A stretch of DNA of 16,900 bases from positions 1-16,900 of the forward strand of contig JAZOWA010000044.1 in the NCBI GenBank assembly GCA_045659025.1, written 5' to 3'. The stretch is from SIG455 sp045659025. Lineage in GTDB: Bacteria > Bacillota > Clostridia > UMGS1810. This document shows positions 7,304-14,892 of the stretch, one piece after another. The notes beneath the pieces are model-generated. The model saw only the letters and a list, made by a program, of their open reading frames with translations. It was not told where the DNA came from and searched no databases. Every line of letters begins with the position of its first letter. Position 1 is the first letter of the stretch. Made by a program: the position numbers and the translations under genes.

Positions 7304-8449
7304 ATGGCAGACAAGCGCGACTATTATGAGGTGTTGGGTGTCTCAAAGACCGCATCCGACGACGAAATAAAAAAAGCATATCGCAAAATGGCAAAGCAGT
7401 ATCACCCCGATGTCAACCCGGGCAATGCCGAGGCAGAGGCGAAGTTCAAGGAAGCCAATGAGGCTTATGAGATACTCAGTGATGCGGAGAAACGTTCCAG
7501 ATACGATCAGTTCGGCCATGCGGGTACCGATCCCAACGGCTTTGGCGGTGGTGGCTTTGGTGGCTTCGGCGGTTTTGAGGATATGGATATTTCCGATATA
7601 TTCGGCTCGTTTTTCGGTGGTGGCTTTGGTGGCAGATCCTCTGCCCGCAGGAATGGCCCCCGCAAAGGGGCAGACATATCCGAAAGCGTGATATTGACCT
7701 TTGAAGAAGCCGCATTTGGCGTTAAGAAACAGATTAAAATATATCGTGTAGAGGATTGCGACGAGTGTAAGGGCGCAGGCGCAAAGGATCCGTCCGATAA
7801 GCAGACCTGTCCCGTATGTGGCGGTAGCGGTGAAGTGCGTACAACACAACGCTCACCCTTTGGTCAGTTCGTGAATGTGACACCTTGTAATAACTGTCAG
7901 GGAACAGGCACAATCATTAAAAACCCCTGCACCAAGTGTAAGGGTAAGGGCAAGATCAAACGCGCCCGTACCATTGAGGTCAACTTCCCTGCGGGTATCA
8001 ATCACGGTGAGACGGTATCACTTCGCGGTCAGGGCGATGCAGGATATAAAGGTGGCCCAAGCGGTGATTTGTATGTGACCGTCACATTAAGACGTCACCC
8101 CATCTTCAGCCGTAACGGCACCGAGGTTTATTGTGAAGTCCCCATCACCTTTGTTCAGGCGGCATTGGGCGCAGAGATAGATGTTCCCACTCTTGATGGT
8201 GTGGTTAAATACACCATTCCTGATGGTACCCAGAGCGGTACTTCGTTCCGCTTGAGAGGTAAGGGTATCAGGAATGTCCGCACAGGTGTCCGTGGCGATC
8301 AGGTGATAAATGTGGTGGTAGAAGTGCCCAAGAATCTCACCTCCGAGCAGAGAAACGCTCTGGAGAAATTCGGTGAGGCAACCAACGATAAGAATTACAA
8401 ACAGCAGAAGAACTTCTTTGAGAAGATAAAAGAAACCTTCAAATCCTAA
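7304..8449 (+). CDS. dnaJ: DnaJ, Hsp40 co-chaperone
   Basis: A full-length type I DnaJ of 381 residues. The J domain covers about 1-70 with HPD at 34-36. It is followed by a Gly/Phe-rich linker (about 75-120) and a zinc-finger region with four CxxCxGxG repeats (Cys152/155, 169/172, 195/198, 209/212). The C-terminal substrate-binding domains complete it. DnaJ binds unfolded clients and stimulates DnaK ATPase. An in-frame ATG at 7295 would add three residues, but it overlaps the AAGGA motif (7291-7295). The ATG at 7304 is 8 bases beyond that motif and gives the usual MADKRDYYEVLG beginning, so it is preferred. It is the last gene of the heat-shock operon; no clear terminator follows before the pflB promoter. 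Confidence 0.97.
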   Translation: MADKRDYYEVLGVSKTASDDEIKKAYRKMAKQYHPDVNPGNAEAEAKFKEANEAYEILSDAEKRSRYDQFGHAGTDPNGFGGGGFGGFGGFEDMDISDIFGSFFGGGFGGRSSARRNGPRKGADISESVILTFEEAAFGVKKQIKIYRVEDCDECKGAGAKDPSDKQTCPVCGGSGEVRTTQRSPFGQFVNVTPCNNCQGTGTIIKNPCTKCKGKGKIKRARTIEVNFPAGINHGETVSLRGQGDAGYKGGPSGDLYVTVTLRRHPIFSRNGTEVYCEVPITFVQAALGAEIDVPTLDGVVKYTIPDGTQSGTSFRLRGKGIRNVRTGVRGDQVINVVVEVPKNLTSEQRNALEKFGEATNDKNYKQQKNFFEKIKETFKS

Positions 8450-8468
8450 TTTTGGATAATATATTCTA

Positions 8469-8497
8469 TTGACAAATCATAAAGATTAGTGTATTAT
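8469..8497 (+). promoter_or_regulatory. Sigma-A-type promoter of pflBA
   Basis: TTGACA (8469-8474), a 17-base spacer and TATTAT (8492-8497). The -35 box is perfect and the -10 box matches 5/6. Transcription would start near 8504, placing the whole riboswitch in a 5' leader of about 150 bases. Confidence 0.85.
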
Positions 8498-8510
8498 ATA
8501 ATTAACGAAA

Positions 8511-8585
8511 GGCCTTTGTATAACTGACGGATAATGCGGATTTACCGCAGGGGAATGCAAAGGAATATTTGCCGACCGTCTGGGC
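8511..8585 (+). promoter_or_regulatory. ZTP/ZMP riboswitch (pfl motif) in the pflB leader
   Basis: The leader shows the pfl-motif elements in order. P1 pairs 8513-8520 with 8556-8563 (CCTTTGTA with TGCAAAGG, one G-U pair). Inside is the conserved ACTGNCGG segment as ACTGACGG (8523-8530). Next comes P2, TGCGG (8535-8539) with CCGCA (8545-8549), then GGGG (8550-8553). After a linker comes the signature CCGTCTGGGC (8576-8585), normally CCGCCTGGGC. GACGG (8526-8530) pairs with CCGTC (8576-8580) as the pseudoknot; the usual G-C pair has become A-U on both sides, a compensatory change. The class binds ZTP/ZMP, which accumulates when 10-formyl-tetrahydrofolate is short, and is typically an ON switch. 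Its location directly before pflB is classic for this class. Confidence 0.93.
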
Positions 8586-8614
8586 GTTCAGTATATGGCT
8601 GAATGCCCTTTTTT
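8582..8614 (+). terminator. Intrinsic terminator forming the riboswitch expression platform
   Basis: GGGCGTTCAG (8582-8591) pairs with CTGAATGCCC (8599-8608) in a 10-bp stem (one G-U) with a 7-base loop, followed by six T residues (8609-8614). The 5' arm uses the last four bases of the riboswitch signature (8582-8585), so ligand-bound aptamer and terminator should exclude each other. Without ligand, transcription would stop before pflB. Confidence 0.92.
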
Positions 8615-8653
8615 ATATATTGGGCAAGAAGCGGAAAATAAGGAGGAATTGCT

Positions 8654-10885
8654 ATGAGACACGAGAACTGGAATAATTTCAAATCAGGCCTGTGGCAGGA
8701 TGAGATAAATGTCAGAGATTTCATACAGACCAACTATACCCCCTACGAAGGTGACGGTAAGTTTCTTGCAGAGGCGACAGAGCGTACCAAAGCCCTTATG
8801 GGTAAGGTGCAGACTCTTTTTGCCGAGGAGCGCAAAAAGGGTGGAGTCCTTGATGTTGATACTTCTGTTGCATCTTCTCTTTTGAGTTACAAGCCGGGAT
8901 ATGTGGATAAGGATAACGAGCTTATCGTGGGTTTGCAGACGGATGCACCGCTCAAGAGGGGAGTAAACCCCTTTGGCGGAATGCGTATGGTAAAGCAGTC
9001 CTGCGAGGCATACGGATATACCCTTGACCCTGAGGTTGAGGAGGAGTTCAAATACCGCACCACCCATAACGACGGTGTGTTCAGAGTATATACCGATGAG
9101 ATGCGCAAGGCACGCAGCAGCCATGTTATCACAGGTCTCCCCGATGCCTACGGCAGAGGCAGAATCATAGGTGACTACCGTCGTATTGCACTTTACGGCG
9201 TGGATAAGCTTATAGAAGAGAAAAAGAAAGACAAAGCCGCTCTGGCAAATAAAAGTTTTACGGCAGATACTGTCCGCCTTGGTGAGGAGCTTTTCCAGCA
9301 GATTACCTTCCTCGGCTATCTCAAGGAAATGGCGGCTATGTACGGATATGATATAAGCGGGCCTGCTTCAAATGCCCGTGAGGCGATTCAGTGGACATAC
9401 TTCGGCTATCTTGCATCTATCAAGGAGCAGAACGGTGCCGCCATGTCCCTCGGCAGAGTAAGTACATTCTTTGATATTTATATAGAGAGAGATATTGCCC
9501 TCGGCATTCTTGACGAAAAGGGTGCACAGGAGCTTATGGACGATTTCGTTATCAAGCTCCGTCTTGCAAGACATCTGCGCACCCCCGAATATAACGAACT
9601 GTTCGGTGGTGATCCTATGTGGATTACCGAGGCGGTAGGTGGAATGGGAGAGGACGGCAGAACCCTTGTTACCAAAAACAGCTTCCGTATGCTCAACACC
9701 CTCTACACCCTCGGCTCATCACCCGAGCCTAATCTTACTATATTGTGGTCCACATCCTTGCCTGCAAACTTCAAGAAGTTCTGTGCAAAGGTGTCCGCAG
9801 ATACCGACTCCATCCAGTATGAGAACGATGATATTATGCGACCCATATATGGTGACGACTATGCAATTGCATGTTGTGTATCCGCAATGAAGGTAGGTAA
9901 ACAGATGCAGTTCTTCGGTGCAAGATGCAACCTTGCCAAGCTTCTGCTTGTTGCATTGAATGGCGGTTACGATACCACAAGTGGCATTCATATCGGTCCT
10001 CAGATGGACGTTATAGCAGGGGACAAACTGGATTTTGATAAGGTTATGGAACGTTATAATATCTACATTGAGTGGCTCAGTGCCCTTTATGTAAACACGA
10101 TGAACGTCATCCACTATATGCACGATAAATATGCGTATGAAAAGACCCAGATGGCTCTCCACGATACCGAGGTAGGCAGATTTATGGCGTTTGGTATAGC
10201 AGGCCTTTCTGTTGTGGCAGATTCTTTGAGTGCTGTTAAATACGCTGATGTGCGCCCGATCAAGAATGAAGAAGGCTTCATAGTGGACTTTGATACAACG
10301 GGCGAATTCCCCAAATACGGTAATGATGATGACAGAGTAGACCTTATTGCCAAGGATATGACACACAAGGTGATCACAGAGCTCCGCAAGACTCCCACAT
10401 ACAGAGGAGCAGAGCACACCCTTTCCGTGCTCACTATCACATCCAATGTAATGTACGGTAAGCACACGGGTGCCACCCCCGATGGCAGAGAGAAATCCGC
10501 CCCCTTCGCCCCCGGTGCCAACCCCATGCATAATCGTGAGGAGAATGGTGCATTGGCATCTCTTAACTCCGTTGCCAAAATCAGTTACGATGATTGCCGT
10601 GACGGCGTATCAAATACCTTCTCCATCACTCCCGAAGCATTAGGAAGAACGGAGGAGGAAAGGGTAGATAATCTGGTGAGCATTTTAGATGGTTACTTCT
10701 CTAAAAAGGCTCATCACATCAATGTCAATGTTATGAACAGAGAACTCCTTATGAAAGCATACGAAGAACCCGAGGCATACCCCAACCTTACTATTCGTGT
10801 ATCGGGTTATGCGGTTAACTTCTGCAAACTCTCCCGTGAACAGCAGAGAGAGGTTATAAGCCGTACTTTCCATGAGAAGATATGA
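8654..10885 (+). CDS. pflB: Pyruvate formate-lyase (formate C-acetyltransferase)
   Basis: A 743-residue glycyl radical enzyme close to the usual 750-760. The tandem active-site cysteines Cys407-Cys408 (AIACCVSAM) are diagnostic for PFL and separate it from diol or glycerol dehydratases, which have a single cysteine there. The radical-bearing Gly718 is in RVSGY (715-719), followed by a C-terminal EQQREVISRTFHEK. It converts pyruvate and CoA into acetyl-CoA and formate under anaerobic conditions and is destroyed by oxygen in its radical form. An AGGAGG (8641-8646) lies 7 bases before the ATG. It is the first gene behind its own promoter and a ZTP riboswitch with terminator, and its stop overlaps the start of pflA. 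Acetyl-CoA feeds Pta and AckA encoded just downstream; formate can feed folate one-carbon metabolism. Confidence 0.98.
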   Translation: MRHENWNNFKSGLWQDEINVRDFIQTNYTPYEGDGKFLAEATERTKALMGKVQTLFAEERKKGGVLDVDTSVASSLLSYKPGYVDKDNELIVGLQTDAPLKRGVNPFGGMRMVKQSCEAYGYTLDPEVEEEFKYRTTHNDGVFRVYTDEMRKARSSHVITGLPDAYGRGRIIGDYRRIALYGVDKLIEEKKKDKAALANKSFTADTVRLGEELFQQITFLGYLKEMAAMYGYDISGPASNAREAIQWTYFGYLASIKEQNGAAMSLGRVSTFFDIYIERDIALGILDEKGAQELMDDFVIKLRLARHLRTPEYNELFGGDPMWITEAVGGMGEDGRTLVTKNSFRMLNTLYTLGSSPEPNLTILWSTSLPANFKKFCAKVSADTDSIQYENDDIMRPIYGDDYAIACCVSAMKVGKQMQFFGARCNLAKLLLVALNGGYDTTSGIHIGPQMDVIAGDKLDFDKVMERYNIYIEWLSALYVNTMNVIHYMHDKYAYEKTQMALHDTEVGRFMAFGIAGLSVVADSLSAVKYADVRPIKNEEGFIVDFDTTGEFPKYGNDDDRVDLIAKDMTHKVITELRKTPTYRGAEHTLSVLTITSNVMYGKHTGATPDGREKSAPFAPGANPMHNREENGALASLNSVAKISYDDCRDGVSNTFSITPEALGRTEEERVDNLVSILDGYFSKKAHHINVNVMNRELLMKAYEEPEAYPNLTIRVSGYAVNFCKLSREQQREVISRTFHEKI

Positions 10886-11604
10886 GTGATATGAGATATA
10901 CCATGGGCAGAGTACACTCTCTGCAGAGTTTAGGTACTGTTGACGGACCTGGCGTGCGGTTTGTGGTGTTTATGCAGGGGTGCAACCTTCGTTGTAAATG
11001 TTGCCATAATCCGGACACCTGGGATATGAATGGTGGTACCGAGTACTCGGCATCCGACCTTGTGCAGAGGATAGAAAGATACAAGGAATACTTCGGCAAT
11101 GAGGGTGGTGTCACTGTATCAGGAGGCGAACCCTTGCTTCAGGCAGAATTCGTGTATGAACTGTTCTCCCTTTGCAAAGAGAAGGGGATAAACACCTGCC
11201 TTGATACATCGGGCAGTATATTGACGGATAAGGTTAAGCTACTTCTTACCGTCACCGACAGGGTGCTTCTTGATATCAAGTACACCGATAACACGGCATA
11301 CACGGATCACGTTGGATGCTCGTTGGATAAGGTGATGGAGTTTATCGCATACCTTAGAGACCAATCAATCCCCGCCACACTCCGTCAGGTGATAATCCCT
11401 GGTCTTAATGATGACGAGGAAAACATCACAAAGCTCAACAAAATCGCTTTGGATTACCCCAATGTGGACAAGGTGGAACTTTTACCGTTTAAGAAGATTT
11501 GTCAGGTGAAATACGATGATATGGGCATAATTTTCCCCTTGTCAGACACTCCCGAACCCACATCTGACACCATGAATAAATTAAGAGAAAAGTTGTGTTT
11601 ATGA
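10882..11604 (+). CDS. pflA: Pyruvate formate-lyase activating enzyme (radical SAM)
   Basis: This 240-residue radical SAM enzyme has the length of a simple PFL activase. The cluster motif CX3CX2C is Cys34, Cys38, Cys41 in GCNLRCKCCHNPDTW, with an extra Cys40 inside it. The preceding GTVDGPGVRF and the following VSGGEPLLQ are typical of glycyl-radical activases. There is no inserted ferredoxin-like domain with extra clusters, as found in activases of other glycyl radical enzymes, which supports PFL as the partner. It abstracts hydrogen from Gly718 of PflB using SAM and a reduced 4Fe-4S cluster. The ATG overlaps the pflB stop as ATGA (10882-10885), indicating translational coupling. A later in-frame ATG at 10903 would give MGRVHS and is a less likely alternative start. 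Confidence 0.97.
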   Translation: MSDMRYTMGRVHSLQSLGTVDGPGVRFVVFMQGCNLRCKCCHNPDTWDMNGGTEYSASDLVQRIERYKEYFGNEGGVTVSGGEPLLQAEFVYELFSLCKEKGINTCLDTSGSILTDKVKLLLTVTDRVLLDIKYTDNTAYTDHVGCSLDKVMEFIAYLRDQSIPATLRQVIIPGLNDDEENITKLNKIALDYPNVDKVELLPFKKICQVKYDDMGIIFPLSDTPEPTSDTMNKLREKLCL

Positions 11605-11630
11605 TTTGCGTCAAAAACACAACTTTTTTT
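11588..11630 (+). terminator. Intrinsic terminator after pflA
   Basis: AAAAGTTGTGTTT (11588-11600) pairs with AAACACAACTTTT (11615-11627) over 13 bp with a 14-base loop, followed by a T run ending at 11630. The 5' arm and the TGA stop of pflA overlap it. It separates pflBA from the pta promoter. Confidence 0.85.
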
Positions 11631-11641
11631 GCATTTAGCTA

Positions 11642-11670
11642 TTGAAAAAACTATTATTTTGATGTATAAT
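11642..11670 (+). promoter_or_regulatory. Sigma-A-type promoter of pta-ackA
   Basis: TTGAAA (11642-11647, 5/6), a 17-base spacer and a perfect TATAAT (11665-11670). It begins 11 bases after the pflA terminator T run. Transcription would start near 11677, giving a short leader of about 34 bases. No CcpA or Rex operator was recognised. Confidence 0.83.
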
Positions 11671-11710
11671 TATTTGGTAAAAGTTTGTATTTTTTCAGGA
11701 GGCGAAACAA

Positions 11711-12712
11711 GTGAGTAATTTTTTGGAAAGAACAATTGAAAGAGCAAAGGCCGACAGAAAGCGTATCGTACTTGCCGAGGGTGAGGATATCCGTTCCATT
11801 AAGGCCGCTTCTATAATCGTTGAGAAGGATATCTGCGATGTAGTGCTTTTGGGCGATGAAGCCAAGATAGCCGAGACCGCAGGTGACATTTCTTTGGAAG
11901 GTGTTGAGATTATCAACCCTGCAAAGTCAGACAAGCTTGACGAATTTGCAAATGCTTTTTATGAGATGAGAAAAGCAAAGGGTGTTACAGAAGAGCAGGC
12001 AAAAGCCACAATGCTCAATTCACTCTATTATGGTGTAATGATGGTAGAGAGAGACTATGCAGATGGTATGGTTGCAGGTGCGGTTAATTCCACATCCAAC
12101 GTACTCCGTCCTGCACTTCAGATTCTTAAAACCGCTCCCGGCACCAAATTGGTATCTGCATTCTTCGTAATGGTAGTTCCCGATTGTGAATACGGCGAGA
12201 AGGGCACATTCATTTACAGTGACGCAGGTCTTAACGAGAATCCCGATGCTGATGCAGTATCCGAGATCGCTCTCAGCAGTGCGGCATCCTTCAAGACATT
12301 GGTTGAAGCAGAGCCCAAGGTTGCAATGCTTTCATATTCCACCTACGGCAGTGCTAAGTCCGAGCTCGTTGACAAGATGCAGCTTGCTACCAAGCTTGCC
12401 AAAGAGAAACGTCCCGACCTTCAGCTCGATGGTGAACTTCAGGTTGACGCAGCTATCGTTCCTTCAGTGGGTAAGTCCAAGGCTCCCGGCAGCACAATCG
12501 CAGGCGAAGCTAACGTACTCATCTTCCCCGATCTCAACGCCGGTAACATTGCATATAAGCTCACACAGCGTCTTGCAAAGGCAGAGGCATACGGTCCTAT
12601 CACTCAGGGTATCAAGAAGCCCGTTAATGACCTTTCAAGAGGTTGCTCTGCAGAGGATATCGTAGGCGTTGTAGCTATCACTTGTGTTCAGGCCCAGGCC
12701 ACAAATAAATAA
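11711..12712 (+). CDS. pta: Phosphate acetyltransferase
   Basis: A 333-residue Pta of the short, single-domain kind found in Gram-positives, without the N-terminal regulatory domains of the roughly 700-residue enterobacterial enzyme. The C-terminal half carries family segments such as APGSTIAGEANVLIFPDLNA (about 258-277), GNIAYKLTQRL, and near the end GPITQGIKKPVNDLSRGCS. It converts acetyl-CoA and phosphate to acetyl phosphate and CoA, reversibly, in the cytoplasm. The start is GTG at 11711, with AGGAGG (11697-11702) 8 bases upstream; no ATG gives a better fit. ackA follows after 33 bases and should be co-transcribed. Together with PflB it forms the acetate branch of mixed-acid fermentation. 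Confidence 0.97.
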   Translation: MSNFLERTIERAKADRKRIVLAEGEDIRSIKAASIIVEKDICDVVLLGDEAKIAETAGDISLEGVEIINPAKSDKLDEFANAFYEMRKAKGVTEEQAKATMLNSLYYGVMMVERDYADGMVAGAVNSTSNVLRPALQILKTAPGTKLVSAFFVMVVPDCEYGEKGTFIYSDAGLNENPDADAVSEIALSSAASFKTLVEAEPKVAMLSYSTYGSAKSELVDKMQLATKLAKEKRPDLQLDGELQVDAAIVPSVGKSKAPGSTIAGEANVLIFPDLNAGNIAYKLTQRLAKAEAYGPITQGIKKPVNDLSRGCSAEDIVGVVAITCVQAQATNK

Positions 12713-12745
12713 TTATAATTTTTCCAAGAAAAGAGTTGAATTGAT

Positions 12746-13936
12746 TTGAAAATTTTGGTTATCAATGCAGGTAGTTCATCCCTCAAATATCAGTTTATTG
12801 ATATCGATGAGAAGAAGGTTCTTGCTAAGGGCCTTTGCGAGAGAATTGGTATTGACGGCAAACTCACCCAGAAGGTAGCAGGCAGAGACGACTTCGTACG
12901 TGAAGACGCTATGAAGGATCACTCCGACGCCATCAGAATGGTTGTTGAAGCCCTCACAGATTCCAAGGTAGGCGTTATCTCTGATATGAAAGAGATTGAT
13001 GCAGTAGGTCACAGAGTTGTTCACGGCGGTGAGGTGTTCAGCGGTTCCGTTGTGATTGATGATAAGGTTATGGAAGCACTTCAGCAGTGTGTAGAGCTTG
13101 CTCCCTTGCATAACCCGGCTAACATTATCGGTATTGAGGCATGCTCAAAGATTATGCCCGGCACTCCCCAGGTAGGTGTGTTTGATACCGCTTTCCACCA
13201 GACAATGCCCAAGAAAGCGTTTATGTACGCGCTTCCTTATGAAATGTACGAGAAGCACAAAATCAGAAGATACGGCTTCCACGGCACATCCCATAAATAC
13301 GTTTCAGGCAGAGCAGCAGCAATGCTCGGCAAGAACATTGAGGATCTCAAGATCATCACTCTCCACTTGGGTAACGGATCTTCCATCACAGCTGTTGACG
13401 GCGGTAAATCCGTAGATACCACTATGGGTTTCACTCCCTTGGCAGGTGTATGCATGGGTACACGTTGTGGTGATATCGACCCCGCTATCGTTACTTTCCT
13501 TATGGATAAAGAAGGCCTTGACAAGAAGGGCGTTGACGCTCTTATGAACAAGCAGTCAGGCGTGTTCGGTATCTCAGGTATCAGCAGTGACTTCCGTGAT
13601 CTTGAGAAATCCGCTTCCGAAGGTGATGAGAAAGCTCAGCTTGCTCTTGATATGTTTGCATATTCCGTTAAGAGATATATCGGTACTTATGCAGCAGTAA
13701 TGGGCGGTGTGGATGCGATTGTATTTACCGCAGGTATCGGTGAGAACACAGCGCTTATGCGTGCTATGATTACCGAAGGATTAGAGTTTATGGGTATCAA
13801 GGTGGATCCCGAACTCAACAAAATCCGTGGTGAGGAGAAAGACATTTCTGCTCCCGGTGCTACAGTTAAGACTCTCGTTATTCCCACAGATGAGGAAATG
13901 ATGATTGCGCTTGACACTGCTAAGCTGGTTAAATAA
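12746..13936 (+). CDS. ackA: Acetate kinase
   Basis: A 396-residue acetate kinase, normal length. Motifs: N-terminal NAGSSSLKYQ (7-16), Arg90 in VGHRVVHGG, the catalytic Asp147 in VFDTAFHQTMP, HLGNGSS, and GENT near the C-terminal third. It transfers phosphate from acetyl phosphate to ADP, making acetate and ATP. The start is a TTG at 12746, the only reasonable start codon after the in-frame stop at 12737-12739, and it gives the usual MKILVINAGSSS. The ribosome binding site is weak (AAAGAG near 12730-12735), unlike the strong AGGAGG of pta. The 33-base gap to pta holds no terminator, so it is in the same operon. No clear terminator follows before the yceD promoter. Confidence 0.98.
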   Translation: MKILVINAGSSSLKYQFIDIDEKKVLAKGLCERIGIDGKLTQKVAGRDDFVREDAMKDHSDAIRMVVEALTDSKVGVISDMKEIDAVGHRVVHGGEVFSGSVVIDDKVMEALQQCVELAPLHNPANIIGIEACSKIMPGTPQVGVFDTAFHQTMPKKAFMYALPYEMYEKHKIRRYGFHGTSHKYVSGRAAAMLGKNIEDLKIITLHLGNGSSITAVDGGKSVDTTMGFTPLAGVCMGTRCGDIDPAIVTFLMDKEGLDKKGVDALMNKQSGVFGISGISSDFRDLEKSASEGDEKAQLALDMFAYSVKRYIGTYAAVMGGVDAIVFTAGIGENTALMRAMITEGLEFMGIKVDPELNKIRGEEKDISAPGATVKTLVIPTDEEMMIALDTAKLVK

Positions 13937-13957
13937 TTATAAAATGGCAAAAAAGTC

Positions 13958-13986
13958 TTGACAAACAAGGTATGAAAATATATAAT
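13958..13986 (+). promoter_or_regulatory. Consensus sigma-A promoter of yceD-rpmF
   Basis: TTGACA (13958-13963), a 17-base spacer and TATAAT (13981-13986): both boxes and the spacing match the consensus exactly. A strong promoter suits a ribosomal protein operon. Transcription would start near 13993. Confidence 0.9.
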
Positions 13987-14019
13987 ATCTTTGTTGCGCC
14001 GATTAAATGAGGTGTATTT

Positions 14020-14520
14020 ATGAAGATAGACGTTTCAAAAATTGTCAAGTCAGAGGGCACTGCGATAAGCATTGTCGCAGATGTTTCCATTGATTCCATC
14101 AGCTTCAACGGTCAGGAATATGAGTTTGCATCACCTATCAAGGTGGATGGCACTCTCCGTAATTCCGACGGCAATCTTTCTTTAGAGGCCCACGCAGTTG
14201 CACAGTTTTCCACTCTTTGTGCAAGATGCCTTGAGCCGATTGAAAGGTCATTTGAATTCGATATCAGTGAGGAGTTTACCTCCGCACCGATAGACGAGGA
14301 TAGTGAGTTTTTGCCGATTGTGTCAAACACGATTGATTTAGGAGTCGCTGTGGAAGATAATTTTTGCACTGCATTGCCGATTCGGTTTTTGTGCAGTGAA
14401 GATTGCAAGGGCTTGTGCCATATATGTGGCACCAATCTTAATGATGGCGCTTGCGATTGCGATACGGAGGAGATTGACCCCCGTCTCGCTAAATTAAAAG
14501 ATTTTTTGAAAAACGATTAA
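14020..14520 (+). CDS. yceD: YceD family protein (DUF177), 23S rRNA accumulation protein
   Basis: A 166-residue protein with the DUF177/YceD pattern: a beta-rich N-terminal part, CARC at 67-70 (CARCLEP), and a Cys-rich C terminus with Cys125, 129, 133, 136, 145 and 147 in the segments LCSEDCKGLCHICGTNLN and ACDC. Such cysteines suggest metal binding. The family gene nearly always precedes rpmF; in E. coli YceD affects 23S rRNA levels, but the molecular role is poorly defined. The ribosome binding site GAGGTG (14009-14014) is 5 bases before the ATG. It follows a consensus promoter and is 41 bases upstream of rpmF, so the two form an operon. Confidence 0.92.
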   Translation: MKIDVSKIVKSEGTAISIVADVSIDSISFNGQEYEFASPIKVDGTLRNSDGNLSLEAHAVAQFSTLCARCLEPIERSFEFDISEEFTSAPIDEDSEFLPIVSNTIDLGVAVEDNFCTALPIRFLCSEDCKGLCHICGTNLNDGACDCDTEEIDPRLAKLKDFLKND

Positions 14521-14561
14521 GTTTTTTGAAGATACAGATATTTTGTAGGAGGTGTGTACAG

Positions 14562-14738
14562 ATGGCAGTACCTAAGAGAAAAGTTTCTAAAGCAAGAAGA
14601 GATAAAAGAAGAGCAAATTGGAAATTGGCTTTACCCGGTATGGTAAAATGCTCTAAGTGCGGTGAATTCAAAATGCCTCACAGGGTTTGCAAGAATTGCG
14701 GAACCTATAATGATAAAGAAGTTTTGAAAGCTGAATAA
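14562..14738 (+). CDS. rpmF: 50S ribosomal protein L32 (bL32)
   Basis: A 58-residue protein beginning MAVPKRKVSKARRDKRRAN, the usual L32 start, followed by a zinc ribbon with Cys30, Cys33, Cys43 and Cys46 (CSKC and CKNC). This is the zinc-binding form, not the cysteine-free paralogue some bacteria use in zinc shortage. It is a component of the large ribosomal subunit. The frame is open further upstream to a TTG at 14526, but AGGAGGTG (14547-14554) sits 7 bases before the ATG at 14562, which fixes the start. It is the second gene of the yceD operon, closed by a terminator at 14746-14782. In many Firmicutes fatty-acid genes (plsX, fab) follow rpmF; they do not here. Confidence 0.98.
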   Translation: MAVPKRKVSKARRDKRRANWKLALPGMVKCSKCGEFKMPHRVCKNCGTYNDKEVLKAE

Positions 14739-14745
14739 TCACTTG

Positions 14746-14782
14746 ACCGACTTTGTGGTATCACAGAGTCGGTTTTCTTTTT
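14746..14782 (+). terminator. Intrinsic terminator after rpmF
   Basis: ACCGACTTTGTG (14746-14757) pairs with CACAGAGTCGGT (14762-14773) over 12 bp (one G-U) with a 4-base loop GTAT, followed by the tract TTTCTTTTT (14774-14782). Confidence 0.93.
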
Positions 14783-14785
14783 GTC

Positions 14786-14802
14786 GGAGTTTTTTAAACT
14801 CC
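14786..14802 (+). repeat. Short inverted repeat just upstream of the glycerate kinase promoter
   Basis: GGAGTTT (14786-14792) and AAACTCC (14796-14802) form a perfect 7-bp dyad with a 3-base centre, ending 1 base before the -35 box. No T-tract follows on the + strand, so it is not a second terminator. It could be a regulator binding site or chance. Confidence 0.3.
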
Positions 14803-14803
14803 A

Positions 14804-14832
14804 TTGACGGAAAGCGGTATTTGTGATAGAAT
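14804..14832 (+). promoter_or_regulatory. Probable promoter of the glycerate kinase gene
   Basis: TTGACG (14804-14809, 5/6), a 17-base spacer and TAGAAT (14827-14832, 5/6). Transcription would start near 14839. The leader contains a 6-bp stem, TTGTAG (14847-14852) with CTACAA (14860-14865), of unknown role. Confidence 0.7.
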
Positions 14833-14892
14833 AATTATTAAGGTTTTTGTAGATAGCGCCTACAATCCATTCCTATCAGACAGGTGATACAG

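Noticed and set aside
7537..7640. Gly/Phe-rich repeats as a tandem repeat element
   Set aside because: This is the ordinary Gly/Phe linker of DnaJ, whose codons look repetitive at the DNA level.
8450..8468. Possible terminator after dnaJ
   Set aside because: Only a 4-bp ATCC/GGAT pairing is visible, with no T run after it.
9719..10531. A 270-codon open frame on the minus strand inside pflB
   Set aside because: It lies wholly antisense to a well-supported pflB, shows no recognisable family motif and no convincing ribosome binding site; it is a shadow of the coding bias of pflB.
13965..13997. Imperfect inverted repeat flanking the -10 box of the yceD promoter as a FapR site
   Set aside because: The arms need a bulge and a mismatch to pair and do not resemble the FapR consensus; no fatty-acid genes follow.
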